A stretch of DNA of 64,000 bases from Cerioporus squamosus (GCA_022592435.1 JABYQS010000009.1:124001-188000), one strand, 5' to 3'. Positions 1-11,957 are shown, counted from the stretch's first letter. The notes: a model not told the origin generated them from the letters alone. Made by a program: numbers and translations.

Positions 1-289
1 TGTTGTAGCTAGCTGGAGATAATGGACGGAGGCGGAGATCGCCCCGGGCAGCCGTGGTCGTGTGGGCTGGGCGGTCGGGCCGGGGAGTAGGCTTCGCAGC
101 GCTGCCCGTTGCACCGGGTTACGGGCGCGCTGCAGGGTCCGAGTCCGCGGCAGGAGGCCCCGAGCAAGCGACCCCAGCGTGGCCCTATTTGCCGGACCAC
201 CCGACCTACACTATATCACGATTCACCGCGGGGGAACTCGCAAAATTTGTGCATAAATACCCTTCGTGCGCCGCCCTGTCTGAGCCACG
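1..289. promoter_or_regulatory. Upstream region of the amidohydrolase gene
   Basis: No gene is visible before the ATG at 290. A TATA-like element (cataaata) lies near 251, about 40 bases before the start codon, and a second AT-rich patch (tatatcac) lies near 211. This fits a core promoter for the gene at 290. The left edge of the window cuts whatever lies further upstream. Confidence 0.4.
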
Positions 290-2162
290 ATGGACGTCGA
301 CGCCGACATGCCAGGACCCAGCCAGCACCGCGCCCAGCACGCCCGCCACACCCCCGAGGCTGCCATGGACTACCCCTCTCTCGTCATCCGCAACGTCCAC
401 CTCCCGTTCGAGTCCGACGATCCCACACTCGCCGACCCGCTCTACAACGTCTACTGCGCCGGCAGCCGCGTCGAGCGCATCGAGCTCGCCACCCCGCATG
501 GCTCGCGCAGCGTCAGCCAGGGCGGCAGCAGGCACAACTCGCCCGCGCGACATCCCGAGTACCACCACCACTCCCACTCCCACCTCAGCCCGGGAGGATC
601 TGCGCACGGAGGGCGGGGAGCGGGGTCGCCTCGCCAGGGCCAAGCAGAGCTTGATGCGCAGGGACGGGGAATACTTTTGCCAGCGTGCGTCCGCTCTTCC
701 ACTCCGTTCCCGCCTTTTCTGGCACTCACGCCAACGCCGATCTTGCGATAACCTAACAGACTTTGCCATGCGCACATCCACCTCGACAAGTGCTTTCTGC
801 TCGATCAGTGCGACGAGCTTGTCACCGGGTATGTTGCTCATATTAAATAGGCGCTCTGTGGTGTCGCAAGAGCGTGGTTTGTGCTGCCCATACTCATCCC
901 TCCGACGATCACAGACACTTTTCCGAGGCCCTGCGCGTCACCGCGAAGGCGAAGAGCACCTTCCCGACCAATCTCGAGGATCTGTACGATCGAGGCCGGA
1001 AGCTGATCGCGCAGAGCATCGAGTGCGGGGTAACGCTGATGCGCGCCCATGTCGAGGTCGACGAGACCGTTCATTTCGCGTGCGTCGACACAGGCCTCCG
1101 CCTCCGCAAGCTCTTCCGGGATATATGCCACATACAGATTGCAGGTGAGCCACCTCTTCGTTTCTGATGCTGTTTCGGTGGTTCACGGATTATGCGCGCC
1201 AGCTTTTGCCCAGGATCCTCTGTTCGCGTCGGCCAACGATGACCGCCCAGGGCTCAACTACGTGCTGCTGGAAGGCGCGGTCAGGCGGCATGGTGTCGAA
1301 GCTGTTGGTTCCGCTCCCTATGTTGAGCGCAGCATTACCCACGCGAAGCGCAACATCGAGCTCATCTTCGACCTCGCCTTCGAAGCCGGCATTCATGTGG
1401 ACTTCCATCTAGACTACAACCTCGACCCCACAGCAGAGCCGCTCATCTGGTACGTCCTCGAACAGCTCCGGCAGCGGATCCAGACAGCCCGGTGGCGCCA
1501 CGGGTGCCATGTCTGCATCGGACACGCGACGCGCCTCACGCTGTTCTCGCCGGAGGAATGGGCGGCGTTGCGAGCGGCGATTGTGGACGAGCGGCTCCCG
1601 ATCACGCTAGTAGGCCTGCCACCGAGCGATTTGTACATGATGGGCCGGGGGCTCGAGTACGCGCCTCGCGGGACGCTGAACGTGCCCAAGCTCGCAACCG
1701 AATACGGGCTGCGTGTGGCCATGGCGGTCAACAACGTCGAGAACGCGTTCACGCCGCAGGGTCCCGTGGACCCGCTCGGGCTCTGTCCGCTCGGTGTTGC
1801 CGTCTTCCAGTCGGGCACGAAGATCGACTGCCGGTCGCTTCTTGTGAGTCGTCTGCCCCGCTTGACCTTCGTGGACGACCCCTTCTGATCACATGTGCTC
1901 ACAGGAGGCAGTCACGAACAACGCCCGTTTGGCCATCGGCGGGTTTCACAAGGGCTCGCCGCCGATCTCGCTCACGCCTTCGCCTGGCGGTATTGCCGAC
2001 TTTGTCCTCCTCCACGACAACGACTCCCTCCACTCGGCGGCGCTGAACCCGTCGTTCTCGCGGACGACCATCCGGCACGGGACTGTAGTCGCCCGGCGGA
2101 TCCAACAGAGCTGGATCCTCCCACAAAAGACGCCTTCTCCGGACCCTACTCCCCCGGAGTAG
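290..2162 (+). CDS. Metal-dependent amidohydrolase, cytosine deaminase-like
   Basis: Five exons join cleanly in frame: 290-684, 760-828, 915-1144, 1203-1843 and 1905-2162, giving about 530 residues. The exon 1/2 junction creates the amidohydrolase metal-binding signature LCHAHIHLDKC (HxH). Later pieces include MRAHVEVDETVH, HLDYNLD, CIGHATRLT and a C-terminal GIADFVLLHD strand typical of composite-domain amidohydrolases. The family hydrolyses C-N bonds of cyclic amines or amides; bacterial cytosine deaminase is the best-known relative. The segment where bacterial enzymes place a metal-binding Asp reads AVNNVENAFTPQG, so Asn occupies that place. The substrate is therefore uncertain, and isocytosine- or other heterocycle-directed activity is equally possible. 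Exon 1 has a His/Ser-rich insertion (about residues 75-115), and the N-terminus before PSLVIRNVHLPF is low complexity. The start at 290 is the first in-frame ATG. Confidence 0.85.
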
Positions 2163-2756
2163 GCGCATGATGCCCCTCGCTGCATCCCACTTTTTCGCCT
2201 CTTACCTTTTGGGGACACTCTTCGGGCATCGACTGTTGGATACTAGCATACCATACCATACACCATACGGTCGCGCATTATACCTCCCTCCTCCCTCCCG
2301 TCGTCTTCACCACGAGTCCGACAGCTATCCTCACGCGCCCACCACTCACGCTTTCGCTCGTCCTCACCACCTGCACCTGCATCTGTATCCTGCTCTCTGC
2401 CTGCTGTCGATACCACGCCATGCGCATCGCAGGAGAGGTCGTTTCCAGCCTCGCTCGGGACGACCCCACACCGCCTCTGAGCACGAGCTGGGCTGATTTA
2501 TTGTGTATCATATTCCGTGTACTTCTACCGCGCCCGCACCCCCGGGCCGCGCATAGACACCACCTGTAGCAGGGACCGAAGGATTATCCGAGCCCGAGTC
2601 GGGGGCACCCTCGAGCGGGCTCGCTTCTTGGATTATATCGATGTTTTGCAGACATGTTCGATTACGATACAGTGGTTATCGTGGATCCGGAGTTGACGGT
2701 TAGACGTCCATCCGAGTTTTTGTCCAGCGTATCCATGAACAATGGTCTCGTGTGGT
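2163..2756. other. Convergent intergenic region
   Basis: This stretch lies between the 3' ends of the amidohydrolase and the first oxygenase. It holds pyrimidine-rich sequence (ctccctcctccctcccg near 2284) and no coding signal I can support. It probably contains both 3' untranslated regions. Confidence 0.4.
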
Positions 2757-4373
2757 CTACTTGGCGTACAGCGAAGCGAGTCGCTGTTGGATGTACTCTC
2801 CCGCCTGTGAGCGCCAGGTCGTGCTCAGCGTCGAGACAACAAGATCGTATGTAGACACCACGCCTACTCACAGTGATTGGCTCGTACTTCTTCGGATTGC
2901 TGTCAGAATAAGTTCCGGGCAGGCAGTCGATGGTGAGGTCGAAATCTGTAGAGCAGAACTGCTCGGCTTCATCAGCTCGCCTGATGGTGATGAAGAGAGG
3001 ACCAGAAACCGAACGTACATGTGGTATGGAGTACCGGTCTGGGGTCATGCCGTCTGTCATCCCTGGTGGTGCGCGTACGCGATGGAGTGCGCTGCGTATC
3101 TGGTCGTTCGACCCTAGCAGAGAAAAACCAGGTTGAACTCAATCAGGCAGACAGATCATAACGGCGATAAAGGCTCACATCGCTGCAAGAAGTCCCCTGC
3201 GTTAACCATGACGGCGCCGGGTACAGGAGGAACGCTCTGCGGCATAATCACATCAGTGAGGTGGAAATGAATACAGGACACTACTCGTGCGGCGACTGAA
3301 TACAGTGCGCACCATAAAGCTCCCCGGGCGATCCGGACTGCTCGACCTCAAGCCCTCCAACATCGTCCTGGAAGAGCAGCGTGATGCTGCTAAAGTCCGA
3401 ATGCGCGCCGATCCGGGACATCTCACCATCGACGAGCTTCTTGGCAGGGACGGCGGGGTAGTGCATGAGCCGCATCGATTGGTCTCTGCCCGAGTGAGAC
3501 TTCGCAAGGTGGTCTTCCGGTATGCCGAGCCCAACTGCGATGGCTTTCAGGATGGAGATTTCGACCTCGTAGCATCTCTGCAAAAGAAAAACAAAGAAGT
3601 CCAGCGTTCAGCGGCGGGGTGGTTATCCCGGTGTGCACTCGCAAGACTGACCCAGTAGAATTCTTGACAAGCCTCGTTGAATCCGGGAAGCACTCCCTCT
3701 GGAAGCCAGATGTTCTTGCCGAGGATGCTGTCGTCGTGTCCGCACGAGAAGTTCTCGATGACGTCCGGCTCCTTGTTTCGCATCTGTGCAACCTCCTCCG
3801 AGTCGTTGCTCTGCGTGAACTTCTCGACTCCAGGTGCAACGTAGCCTATGTACCGACCGCCGGTCAGTCGGGCGCTGTGCTGGGAAGAGCTGTGAGACGA
3901 CTTAGACCTCGGTTGATGTGCGGGACGCCAGGATGAGGGGCAAGCATCTTCACCTCCGTGGGCTGCGAGAAGAATTTCTTGGACTGTGGCGTGCACGTCT
4001 GGGTCAGCCGTCACGTTTCATGGACTCGGACCCAATCCAAGCTGGGGGAAGCGCGCACCCAGTCGAACATCTCATCGACTTTCTCCGTTGGTAAACCATA
4101 GTTCTTCAAATACACGAAACCGAAGCGTTTGAAGGAGTCGAGGATGGCTGCCGCTGTTTGTTGCTTGGCAGAGCCGTCGAGAAATCCTGAGAAGTCGATT
4201 ATGGGAATGCCGCCAGCTTCTCCGATTTGTACCTTGGTGATGGTCGTAGAGGGTGTGTCGGCAGCCTGCGTCCCACTTCCAGGCGATCTGGTCGACGCCG
4301 TAGAGCCCGAACGCCGATGAAACGTGAGCGACCTCCGGAATGGGGCGATGATAGTCTGAACGATGGTCGGCAT
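2757..4373 (-). CDS. 2-oxoglutarate/Fe(II) oxygenase, IPNS-like, copy A (frame break)
   Basis: This is a member of the isopenicillin N synthase-like dioxygenase family, which oxidises small molecules using 2-oxoglutarate, oxygen and iron. The N-terminal DIOX_N part reads GIPIIDFSGFLDG and FGFVYLKNYGLP. The iron facial triad is visible as HSD in IGAHSDFSSITLLFQDD plus the distal His in LHRVRAPP, and the 2-oxoglutarate-binding RxS occurs in DRYSIPH. Introns follow FDW, INR, FYW, the segment near 3310, LQR, SIPH and YEPIT; the last exon ends at 2757 with EYIQQRLASLYAK. One base near 3340 is out of step. GLEVE is followed by SPDRPGSFM only after a one-base shift, and only the shifted frame meets the next donor and acceptor in phase. 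The copy is thus either a recent pseudogene or carries an assembly error. The start at 4373 is a guess among several in-frame ATGs. Confidence 0.75.
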
Positions 4374-4979
4374 ATTCGGCCACAACGCAACTTCAAGGCT
4401 GTAGTGCGAAGAGTCTACGGATGAGAACACCCCATACGCTGCCGTGTTCTTGATGCTATATATCGCATGCATCATGCCGCTAGTGTGGGCGTTCAGTGGC
4501 CCAAGAATCCCATAACGAGTTCTTGGGCGGCACACGGCGAAGTCTGGACCAGCGTGATGCGCCGCCCACAACAGCTGTCAGATGACGTGAGCACTGGGCG
4601 AGGAGAAGAGCGGGGGAGTTTCAACCTACTACTTAGTACTTAGCACTTCGGACTACCAGGTGCCTTCATCTGCCGATGGGAAGACAAGCAAGGCACCATG
4701 CGTCACGGTCTAGCGCTTTGATAAGTAGGTCCAGACGGTGTCGGAATCGCGAAGACAAAAGAATACATATGTGTGCAGTCATCTGATATCTTTGATCACA
4801 TCAGAGAGTACTGGTACACTACTTCCTAGTGCGTGGATGTCAGGTTCGCGGGATCAGTAAACCTCCTGTCTGAGAGGACTGACTCACATATAAGATGACA
4901 AAGTGATGAACGGCACGTCGTCGCCGATATCACGACTTCGATGGGAATGGACGCTAGTCAACTTGGTCTAGGCTTCTCC
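4374..4979. other. Intergenic region between the two oxygenase copies
   Basis: This stretch of about 600 bases lies between the 5' end of copy A and the 3' end of copy B. It is AT-richer than the exons and has no coding signal. It probably carries the promoter of copy A. Confidence 0.4.
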
Positions 4980-6526
4980 TTAGTAGTTCGATGCAAGGCG
5001 TCGCAGAATATACTCTTGCGCCTGTAGGGAACGCGAATCAGCACATATGAGCTACATGGTGGATCAATGCACATACAGAGATCGGTTCATACTTGGGAGG
5101 TTGATCTGGGGTGTAAGTACCAGGCAGGCATTCCACCACGGCGGTATGTTCCTAATGCCTTCATGAGTCCGAGACGAAGCTGTCATACCCTCTGGCCAGA
5201 CTCACCGGGCCGCAGAACTAACGTGTACAGAAAGATGTGAGATCTTGCGTACTGCATCGAGACACTGAAGAGCAACGCACGTATGGAATGGAGTAGCGAT
5301 CTGGGACCATGCCATCTACTGTCTTGGTGCCGGGAGGGGCGCGAACGCGGTGGATAGTGCTCCGGATAACGTCGTTGGACCCTGGGTATACAGCCCTCAG
5401 ATGCCACGTCGTACGCGTTGAGATATAGCGCCCTCACATCGCATCATTAAGTCCCCAGCGTTGACTATGAGCGCGCCTTCGACCGGTGGGGCAGTCTAGA
5501 TAACATATCCATTCGGTGAGTGATCCGTGAGCCTGCACGTTGTCGGATGGCACGCACTGTGAAATTCCCGGGGTTGTTGGGGTCCTCGATTTCAAGACCG
5601 CCGGCATCGTCCTGCAAGAGTAGAGTGATTGAACCGAAGTCGGAGTGAGCGCCGATACGTGCGATCTTCTCCTCCTGGAGCTGTTCAGCAGGAACGCTGC
5701 ATGTCGAGGCATTGGTGAGCTTGTTCAGCAACAACGAGCGAAGGATGGCCCGAAAGAGCAGACCTGGGGTAGTGAAGCAGCCGCAGCTGGTTTTCATGCC
5801 CATTGTGGTACTTGACCAGATGGTCCTCGGCTATACCGAGGCCAACCGTGATAGCTCTGAGGACCTGGAGTTCCGTCTCATGGCACGTCTGAGGCACATC
5901 TAGAAGGTAAGCATGTCTGCCCGCGCGCACACTAATTGCAAAAGGACCGAACCCAGTAGAAGTCGGTGCAAGCTTCCTTGAAGCCAGGCAGCACCTCGTC
6001 AGGCAGCCAGATGTTGGGCATGCCAACGTTCTCTTCCCATCCGCACTCGAAGCTTTCCTTGACATCTGGAGCTTTGGTGCGAATGTCTTTGAGCTCGTTA
6101 TCGTCGTATACGTGCTGGACTGCTTTCTCCCGACCAGGGGCGGAGTAGCCTATCGTCAAGCTCAGTGGTATTCTCCAAGTATCTGGGGAGCATCGGCGGA
6201 CCTCGATGGTGAGTTCCAGAGGGAGGATGGGGAGCTAACTCTTTGACTTCCATCGGCTGGGCAAAGAAACGCTTCGACTGCGGAGCGAGCTCGTCCTGTA
6301 AGCACGGTCACCGGCGCAGTACAAGAACCGAAACGACACACACCCAGTCGAACATCCCCTTTATCTTGTGCTCAGGAATACCATGATTGATCAGATAGAC
6401 AAACCCGACACGCTTGAACGAGTCCAGTATCGCGTTCGCGACGTCCTGTTTCGCAGAATCGTCCAAGAACGGCTTGAAGTCCACGACGGATATTCCGTGG
6501 GTATCCCCTAGCAGAACAGATGTCAT
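4980..6526 (-). CDS. 2-oxoglutarate/Fe(II) oxygenase, IPNS-like, copy B (intact)
   Basis: This is a tandem paralogue of the gene to its left, with the same protein order and several shared intron positions (after FDW, the Arg before GYSAPG, FYW, the turn before AP(P)V, the Trp after MMR, SIPY and YEPIS). The start MTSVLLGDTHGISVVDF at 6526 is well supported because it leads directly into the conserved DIOX_N strand. The iron ligands are HSD in IGAHSDFGSITLLLQDD and the His in TIHRVRAPPG; RxS is in DRYSIPY. All exon joins are in frame. It has one extra intron, inside the codon after LHYP, that copy A lacks. It also needs a 12-base microexon at 5206-5217 (FCGP) to link SIPY to EHTAVVECLPGTY. 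The C-terminus is AQEYILRRLASNY. The substrate cannot be read from sequence. Confidence 0.88.
5206..5217 (-). other. 12-base microexon in oxygenase copy B
   Basis: On the minus strand a TAG acceptor directly precedes ttctgcggcccg, which is directly followed by a gtgagt donor. The four encoded residues FCGP sit where copy A has FCST in one continuous exon. Omitting the microexon keeps the frame but deletes a conserved strand. Confidence 0.75.
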
Positions 6527-7048
6527 CGCGGTGGTGGCAGAAAGGCGTGGTACTGATTGTCAGTGCACTCGTCCTGTTGTTAACGACGCGACGATAGAGG
6601 GACTAGAAGCGAGGACCGTGCGTCAACTAGTACTGATAATGGTCAGGCGCGTCCTGAGCTATCCGAAGAAGCGTGCGCTATACATGGCTTGAATAACGGA
6701 GCCAAAGCCATGAGCGGTCGTGCTTCTGTGTCGTACAACAAGCAGTCCCTAAGGCCTGAGGAGAAGCCATGCATGGAGGTTAAGAAGGAAGCGGTGCTGG
6801 ATGTCGTTGGCAGGCAGACATTATCCGACGTCAGATTTCCAATCAGCGGCTCCCGCCTCTGCCTCGAGGTCAAGCCGCGCGTCCGACCAAGTTCGACCGA
6901 CAGCGTGCGCATTAGTAACGGGTATACGTCTGTATACATGCAAATCTAGCATAACATTACGCTGGTACAGTACAGTGCCAATGGAAAAGGAGGAAGTAGA
7001 GCCAAGTGACATACTCGGTGGCAAGGATAGACCAGGGCGAGCAGACGA
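6527..7048. promoter_or_regulatory. Promoter of oxygenase copy B and 3' region of NSE2
   Basis: No conserved reading frame is visible here. The stretch lies upstream of the ATG at 6526 (minus strand) and downstream of the NSE2 stop at 7049. No specific binding site stands out. Confidence 0.35.
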
Positions 7049-8353
7049 CTACTCAATGACTTCGCCGTCGTCATCACTGTCTTCTTCACGAGCACGCTCG
7101 CGTCGAGCCGCCTCCTTCGCGCGCCGCGCAAGGTTCTTATCCTCCTCGAGGTCGTTCAGACAAATCAGCTTGTGGCATCCAGTAGCGGGACACTCCTTGC
7201 TCTTCGTGCGACTTGGGCCGAGGTACTCTTTTATCGCAAACGCCGAGTAGGAGTGACCACATTGTTTCCTAGAAGGCGTAAAGTCAGGGATGAGGAGTGC
7301 CACTATGTGCGGCGAGGATGAATACGTACGAAGTCAATGGATCGTCGAGGATTGTGAGCGTGAGAGGACACTTGTAGTCTTGTGTGACTCCTCCGATTTG
7401 TACTTCGTCGTCGTCGTCGTCGCTGACGTCGCCCTCCTCTGTGAACAGATGTTAGCGTGGAGGCCGTTTACCGACTGAAATGATCACATACCCCTAGGGA
7501 TCAAATCTACCACCGGCGGCATGGCGGTGTCGGGGTGATGTACCTCCTGCGGAAAGATGTACTCAGCAGTCGTTCATGAAGGAAAAGAAAGCATAGAGTG
7601 GATGGCTCACATAGATTGCCTGCTTGAACTTCTGATAATGATCGCTCTTCGCGTACTTCTGACGTGAAGTCTTCGACTTATACGCGTTGAACTTCTCTTT
7701 GACGAGCTTTTCATACACATCCGTGACACCAACCTGTTGTAGACGTATAAGCATGTATCAGGAATCGGGTTCACGACACGCTCACAATCTCCTCCCCTCG
7801 GGATATTCTGTTGTAGATATCGTCCAAGGCCTGCTCATGCGAGTTGAGCTCCTGCTCGGTATCAAGTAGGTCGCGCATGAGCAAGTCGACTGTAGTCAAA
7901 GCCTACGGTTACAAGTTAGTGCGGTCCACGGCCACATAAAAACAGGTGGTTATGACGTACCTTCTCCCCCTTCTCGCCTTCCGTGAACTCTGCTACTGCC
8001 GCAGCGACTTCGCGAACAAAGTTGTAGCTGCGCGAGTGGGCCTTGTCGCGCAGCACGGCCCAGTCTCCCGCCAGACCGTGCACCTTCTGCCCGAGGCCCT
8101 ATCCAGCGGTTGGTCCTTGATCTCCGGGACGGGAATATCCTCATCGTCTACGTTAGGCTCCGCATCCGAGTCATCCGCTGTGCTTTGTTCTTCTTCTTTC
8201 TCTTCTGGCGCGGCGCGGCTGCTGCTCTTCCTCCTCCATCTCTACGTCTTCTTCCTCCGTCGTGTCGAGCCTGTGCTTGGACCGTCGTCTTCAATATCAG
8301 ATGTGGGCGCGCGTCGGTGGCTTGTTTGAGCGAGATGAAGAAGCTACAGGCAT
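7049..8353 (-). CDS. NSE2: SUMO E3 ligase NSE2/MMS21 of the SMC5/6 complex
   Basis: The C-terminal half is a clear SP-RING: DYKCPLTLTILDDPLT, KQCGHSYSAFAIKEYL, then CPATGCHKLICLNDL and a basic/acidic tail ending DSDDDGEVIE. The middle helices (WAVLRDKAHSRSYNFVREV, RQKYAKSDHYQKFKQAIY) match the coiled N-terminal region that docks on Smc5. The protein sumoylates repair substrates in the nucleus as part of SMC5/6. Several short introns split it, including one within the SP-RING after DPLTS. The first exon, from ATG 8353 (MPVASSSRSNKPP), is disturbed: an acidic, plausible protein sequence continues only by changing frame about four times between 8305 and 8095. The SP-RING part is intact. The start is chosen because MPVASSSR leads into the acidic region. 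Confidence 0.82.
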
Positions 8354-8785
8354 GGTGCGGAGCGATATAAGGACGACGCGGTGCGAAACGCGATTGTTGT
8401 GGCCGGGAAGGAAAGACGCGTCTGAGCGCGACTGGCGCGCGTGTGACTTGTTTAGGGCAGGCCACACCGCGACGCGTCTGCCAGCGCCTCTGAGTCTGTA
8501 CTCGGAGTACACATGTCATTGTATGTAGGCCAGATGGCGACCACCATGTCCACATGTCCTCTCCCCCCTCCCACGATGTACTCGTACGTACAGCCACACA
8601 AAGCCACAAGGAACTTATCAAGTCGCTCTAAAGGCTGGACTGCCAGACAAGCTAAACTGTACTTAGTCTGAGAGCAGGAATGCAGCTATGATACTTCAAG
8701 TGGCCCAGTGGGACCGAATGCAGTGACTATGATACAATGGACGACTATACAATATACGTCTCACCAGCAGCCCGAAGCCAGCTGC
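8354..8785. promoter_or_regulatory. NSE2 upstream region and 3' end of SMP-repeat gene
   Basis: This gap of about 430 bases between two minus-strand genes has no coding signal. It should hold the NSE2 promoter and the 3' untranslated region of the SMP-repeat gene. Confidence 0.35.
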
Positions 8786-10040
8786 TCACAAGCCGACATC
8801 ACCAAGCTTCCTCTCCCCGCCGTCCTGCGCGTTCTTGTCCGCAAGACTCTGCGCAACCGGGGCAATTGTGCCGCTCTCGGGGAGGTGCCCCCGCGCCTTA
8901 TGCTCCTGCGACTCGAGCGACGCCGCAAGCTCCTTGGTCACTGGGACCTGCGCACGCGAGTCCACGACGCTCTGCGCCAGGGCGGCGACAGAGCCCGTAG
9001 GAGGGCGATGGCCGAGCGTCTTGTGCTCCTCGGACTGCAGCGCACGGGCCTCAGGAGCGGTGATGGTGTTGAGGTTTAGTTGTGCAGTTTCAGACTCCGC
9101 AGATTGCGTGGAGCCGGTATTCCAGCCATTGCGCTCAGCCTCGACCCTCTTCGCATCCTCCAGCGCGGCTTGGGCGAGTGTTGCGGGATCGACGCCCGTC
9201 GAGGCGTCAGGATGCTTCGCCGCCTCGGACTGAGCGGTCGAGGCGAGGGAGCCGGGAGGGGGGCGGTAGCCGAGAGCACGATGCTCCTCAGACATGAGCT
9301 TGCGGGCTTCACCTGCAGAGAAGACGTCAGTGACGCCAGTCTCGAGTAAGGAAAAGACGGATACGCACCCTCGCCGATGTTATGGACGTCCAGCTGTCCA
9401 GCATTGCCACCAGATGCGATTTGCGTGGCATCTGCGAGCGCAGCACGAGCCAAGGTAGATTTGTCGACGCCGGCCGAGGCGTCAGGGTGTTTCGCCGCCG
9501 CAGATTGCGCCTCAGCAGCAAGTGAGCCGGGTGGCGGGCGGTAACCGAGAGCCTTGTGCTCGTCCGACATGAGCTTGCGAGCCTCGGCTGTAGATCATTT
9601 CAGCACTTCAGTTTATTGGGACCATGGAGCAAACACGACTCACCCTCGCCGATCGAGTTGAGGTCGACGCTCTCGGAACCAGACTGGCGCTCCTGCTTGA
9701 TGCGCTCAGCATCCTGTAGAGCCGCCTGTTTGAGCTTGTTGGCATCGACCGTGAGATTGTTATCCTCCGCATGCTCGGTCTCGTGGCGTGCGACGGCAGC
9801 CTGCGCCTGTGCAGCGAGAGAGCCCGGAGGCGGGCGGTACCCGAGGGCCTTATGCTCCTCAGACATCAGCTTGCGAGCGTCAGCTGCAGCAAGATGTGAG
9901 CCGTTGTGTCTACAAACAGTGAACTACAAAAAGTTCGCACCTTCAGAGATGTCCTTCAGGTTGACGGGCTCGCCAGAAAAGTAACGCGACGCGTCCTGGT
10001 GGGCAGCCGCGAAGATGTGACCAGCGTTCACAGACGACAT
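8786..10040 (-). CDS. Seed-maturation-protein (SMP/LEA-like) repeat protein
   Basis: The protein of about 340 residues starts MSSVNAGHIFAAAHQDASRYFSGEP. It is then built of about five copies of a unit with the core ARKLMSEEHKALGYRPPPG followed by SLAAQAQ. The core resembles the SMP domain of plant late-embryogenesis proteins, which are hydrophilic stress protectants. The first three units are nearly identical. The last two (ALQSEEHKTLGHRPPTGS and LESQEHKARGHLPESGT) are diverged. Each of the three introns interrupts the codon just before EARKL/DARKL, always after the first base, so exons and repeats coincide. No membrane segment or signal peptide is visible, so a cytosolic or nuclear location is likely. 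A role in desiccation or heat tolerance is inferred from the family. Confidence 0.85.
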
Positions 10041-10610
10041 GTTGACAGTAAAGACAGAGGATTGTTGGTGCAGAAGTCGTGAAGTCGTTGAGTGGTTTGC
10101 GAGAAAGAGATGAGAGTTTTTGTGAGAAGTCGAGAGATGCAGGCCTTTATACGTCTACGGTGGTACCGCAGCTTCCCGCAGCTTCCGACGTTGACGTCAA
10201 GTCCCCACTCAGGCACAAGGACGCGCCGCCGCTCTTCACGCGCTCTTCATCGACAATCATAGTCGAGATGGAGTCGCTGGAGAGTATTTGGAGAACACGG
10301 TGGTGCACCTCGCTGGGCGGTAACACTTCGGCACTTGCCGAGTTGTTGTAACTTGCCGAACTAGTCGTTGCATAGTCGGCAGAGACTCACGCCTCTGAGG
10401 TCTGACGATGCCTCTGTTGTTCCGCGAGGATGAGGGATAGATTACAACTAGAAGAGAGTACAACAAGACCCAGGTGAGCGTACAAGTCATAGGAGATGCA
10501 CAACACTCAGGCGAAGTGTATACCAGCGTCATGAAACGCTGAAAGCAATCTGTCGTGCGGAAGGAATGTCGCGTCAGTATAGCAGCCTCAGACAAATGGT
10601 AAGAAACGCA
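10041..10610. promoter_or_regulatory. Promoter of SMP-repeat gene and DIM1 3' region
   Basis: This gap between two minus-strand genes shows no open frame with family resemblance. The first 200 bases upstream of ATG 10040 should be the promoter. The gaagtcgtgaagtcgttg and gagaagtcgagag stretches are short imperfect repeats of gaagtcg. Confidence 0.35.
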
Positions 10611-11773
<1,163 letters not shown>

Positions 11774-11957
11774 TTTGCGTCGATGAAGGCAAGATTCGAA
11801 CGTTAACTAGGAGCGCGGAGGAGGCGGGGGACGAGAGAGCTGACGAGAGGGGACTTGCGAGAAATTATTGGTCCAGATTTGGCAAGCGTAGCGCCCGTGC
11901 TCATGGCAGCGTTGCCAGCGCCCGCTTCCCCAGCTGCAGCGGCCACCACAGGTCACC
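11774..11957. promoter_or_regulatory. Bidirectional promoter between DIM1 and uS12m
   Basis: Only 184 bases separate the start codons of two divergently transcribed ribosome-related genes. An ATTGG box (CCAAT on the other strand) lies at 11867-11871, near the middle. Shared regulation is an inference from the arrangement. Confidence 0.5.

Noticed and set aside
2757..6526. A secondary-metabolite gene cluster around the oxygenases
   Set aside because: No synthase, transporter or cluster regulator lies nearby; the flanks are an amidohydrolase and NSE2.
11780..11870. Possible tRNA (gattcgaac resembles a B-box on the minus strand)
   Set aside because: No A-box at proper spacing and no cloverleaf could be drawn.
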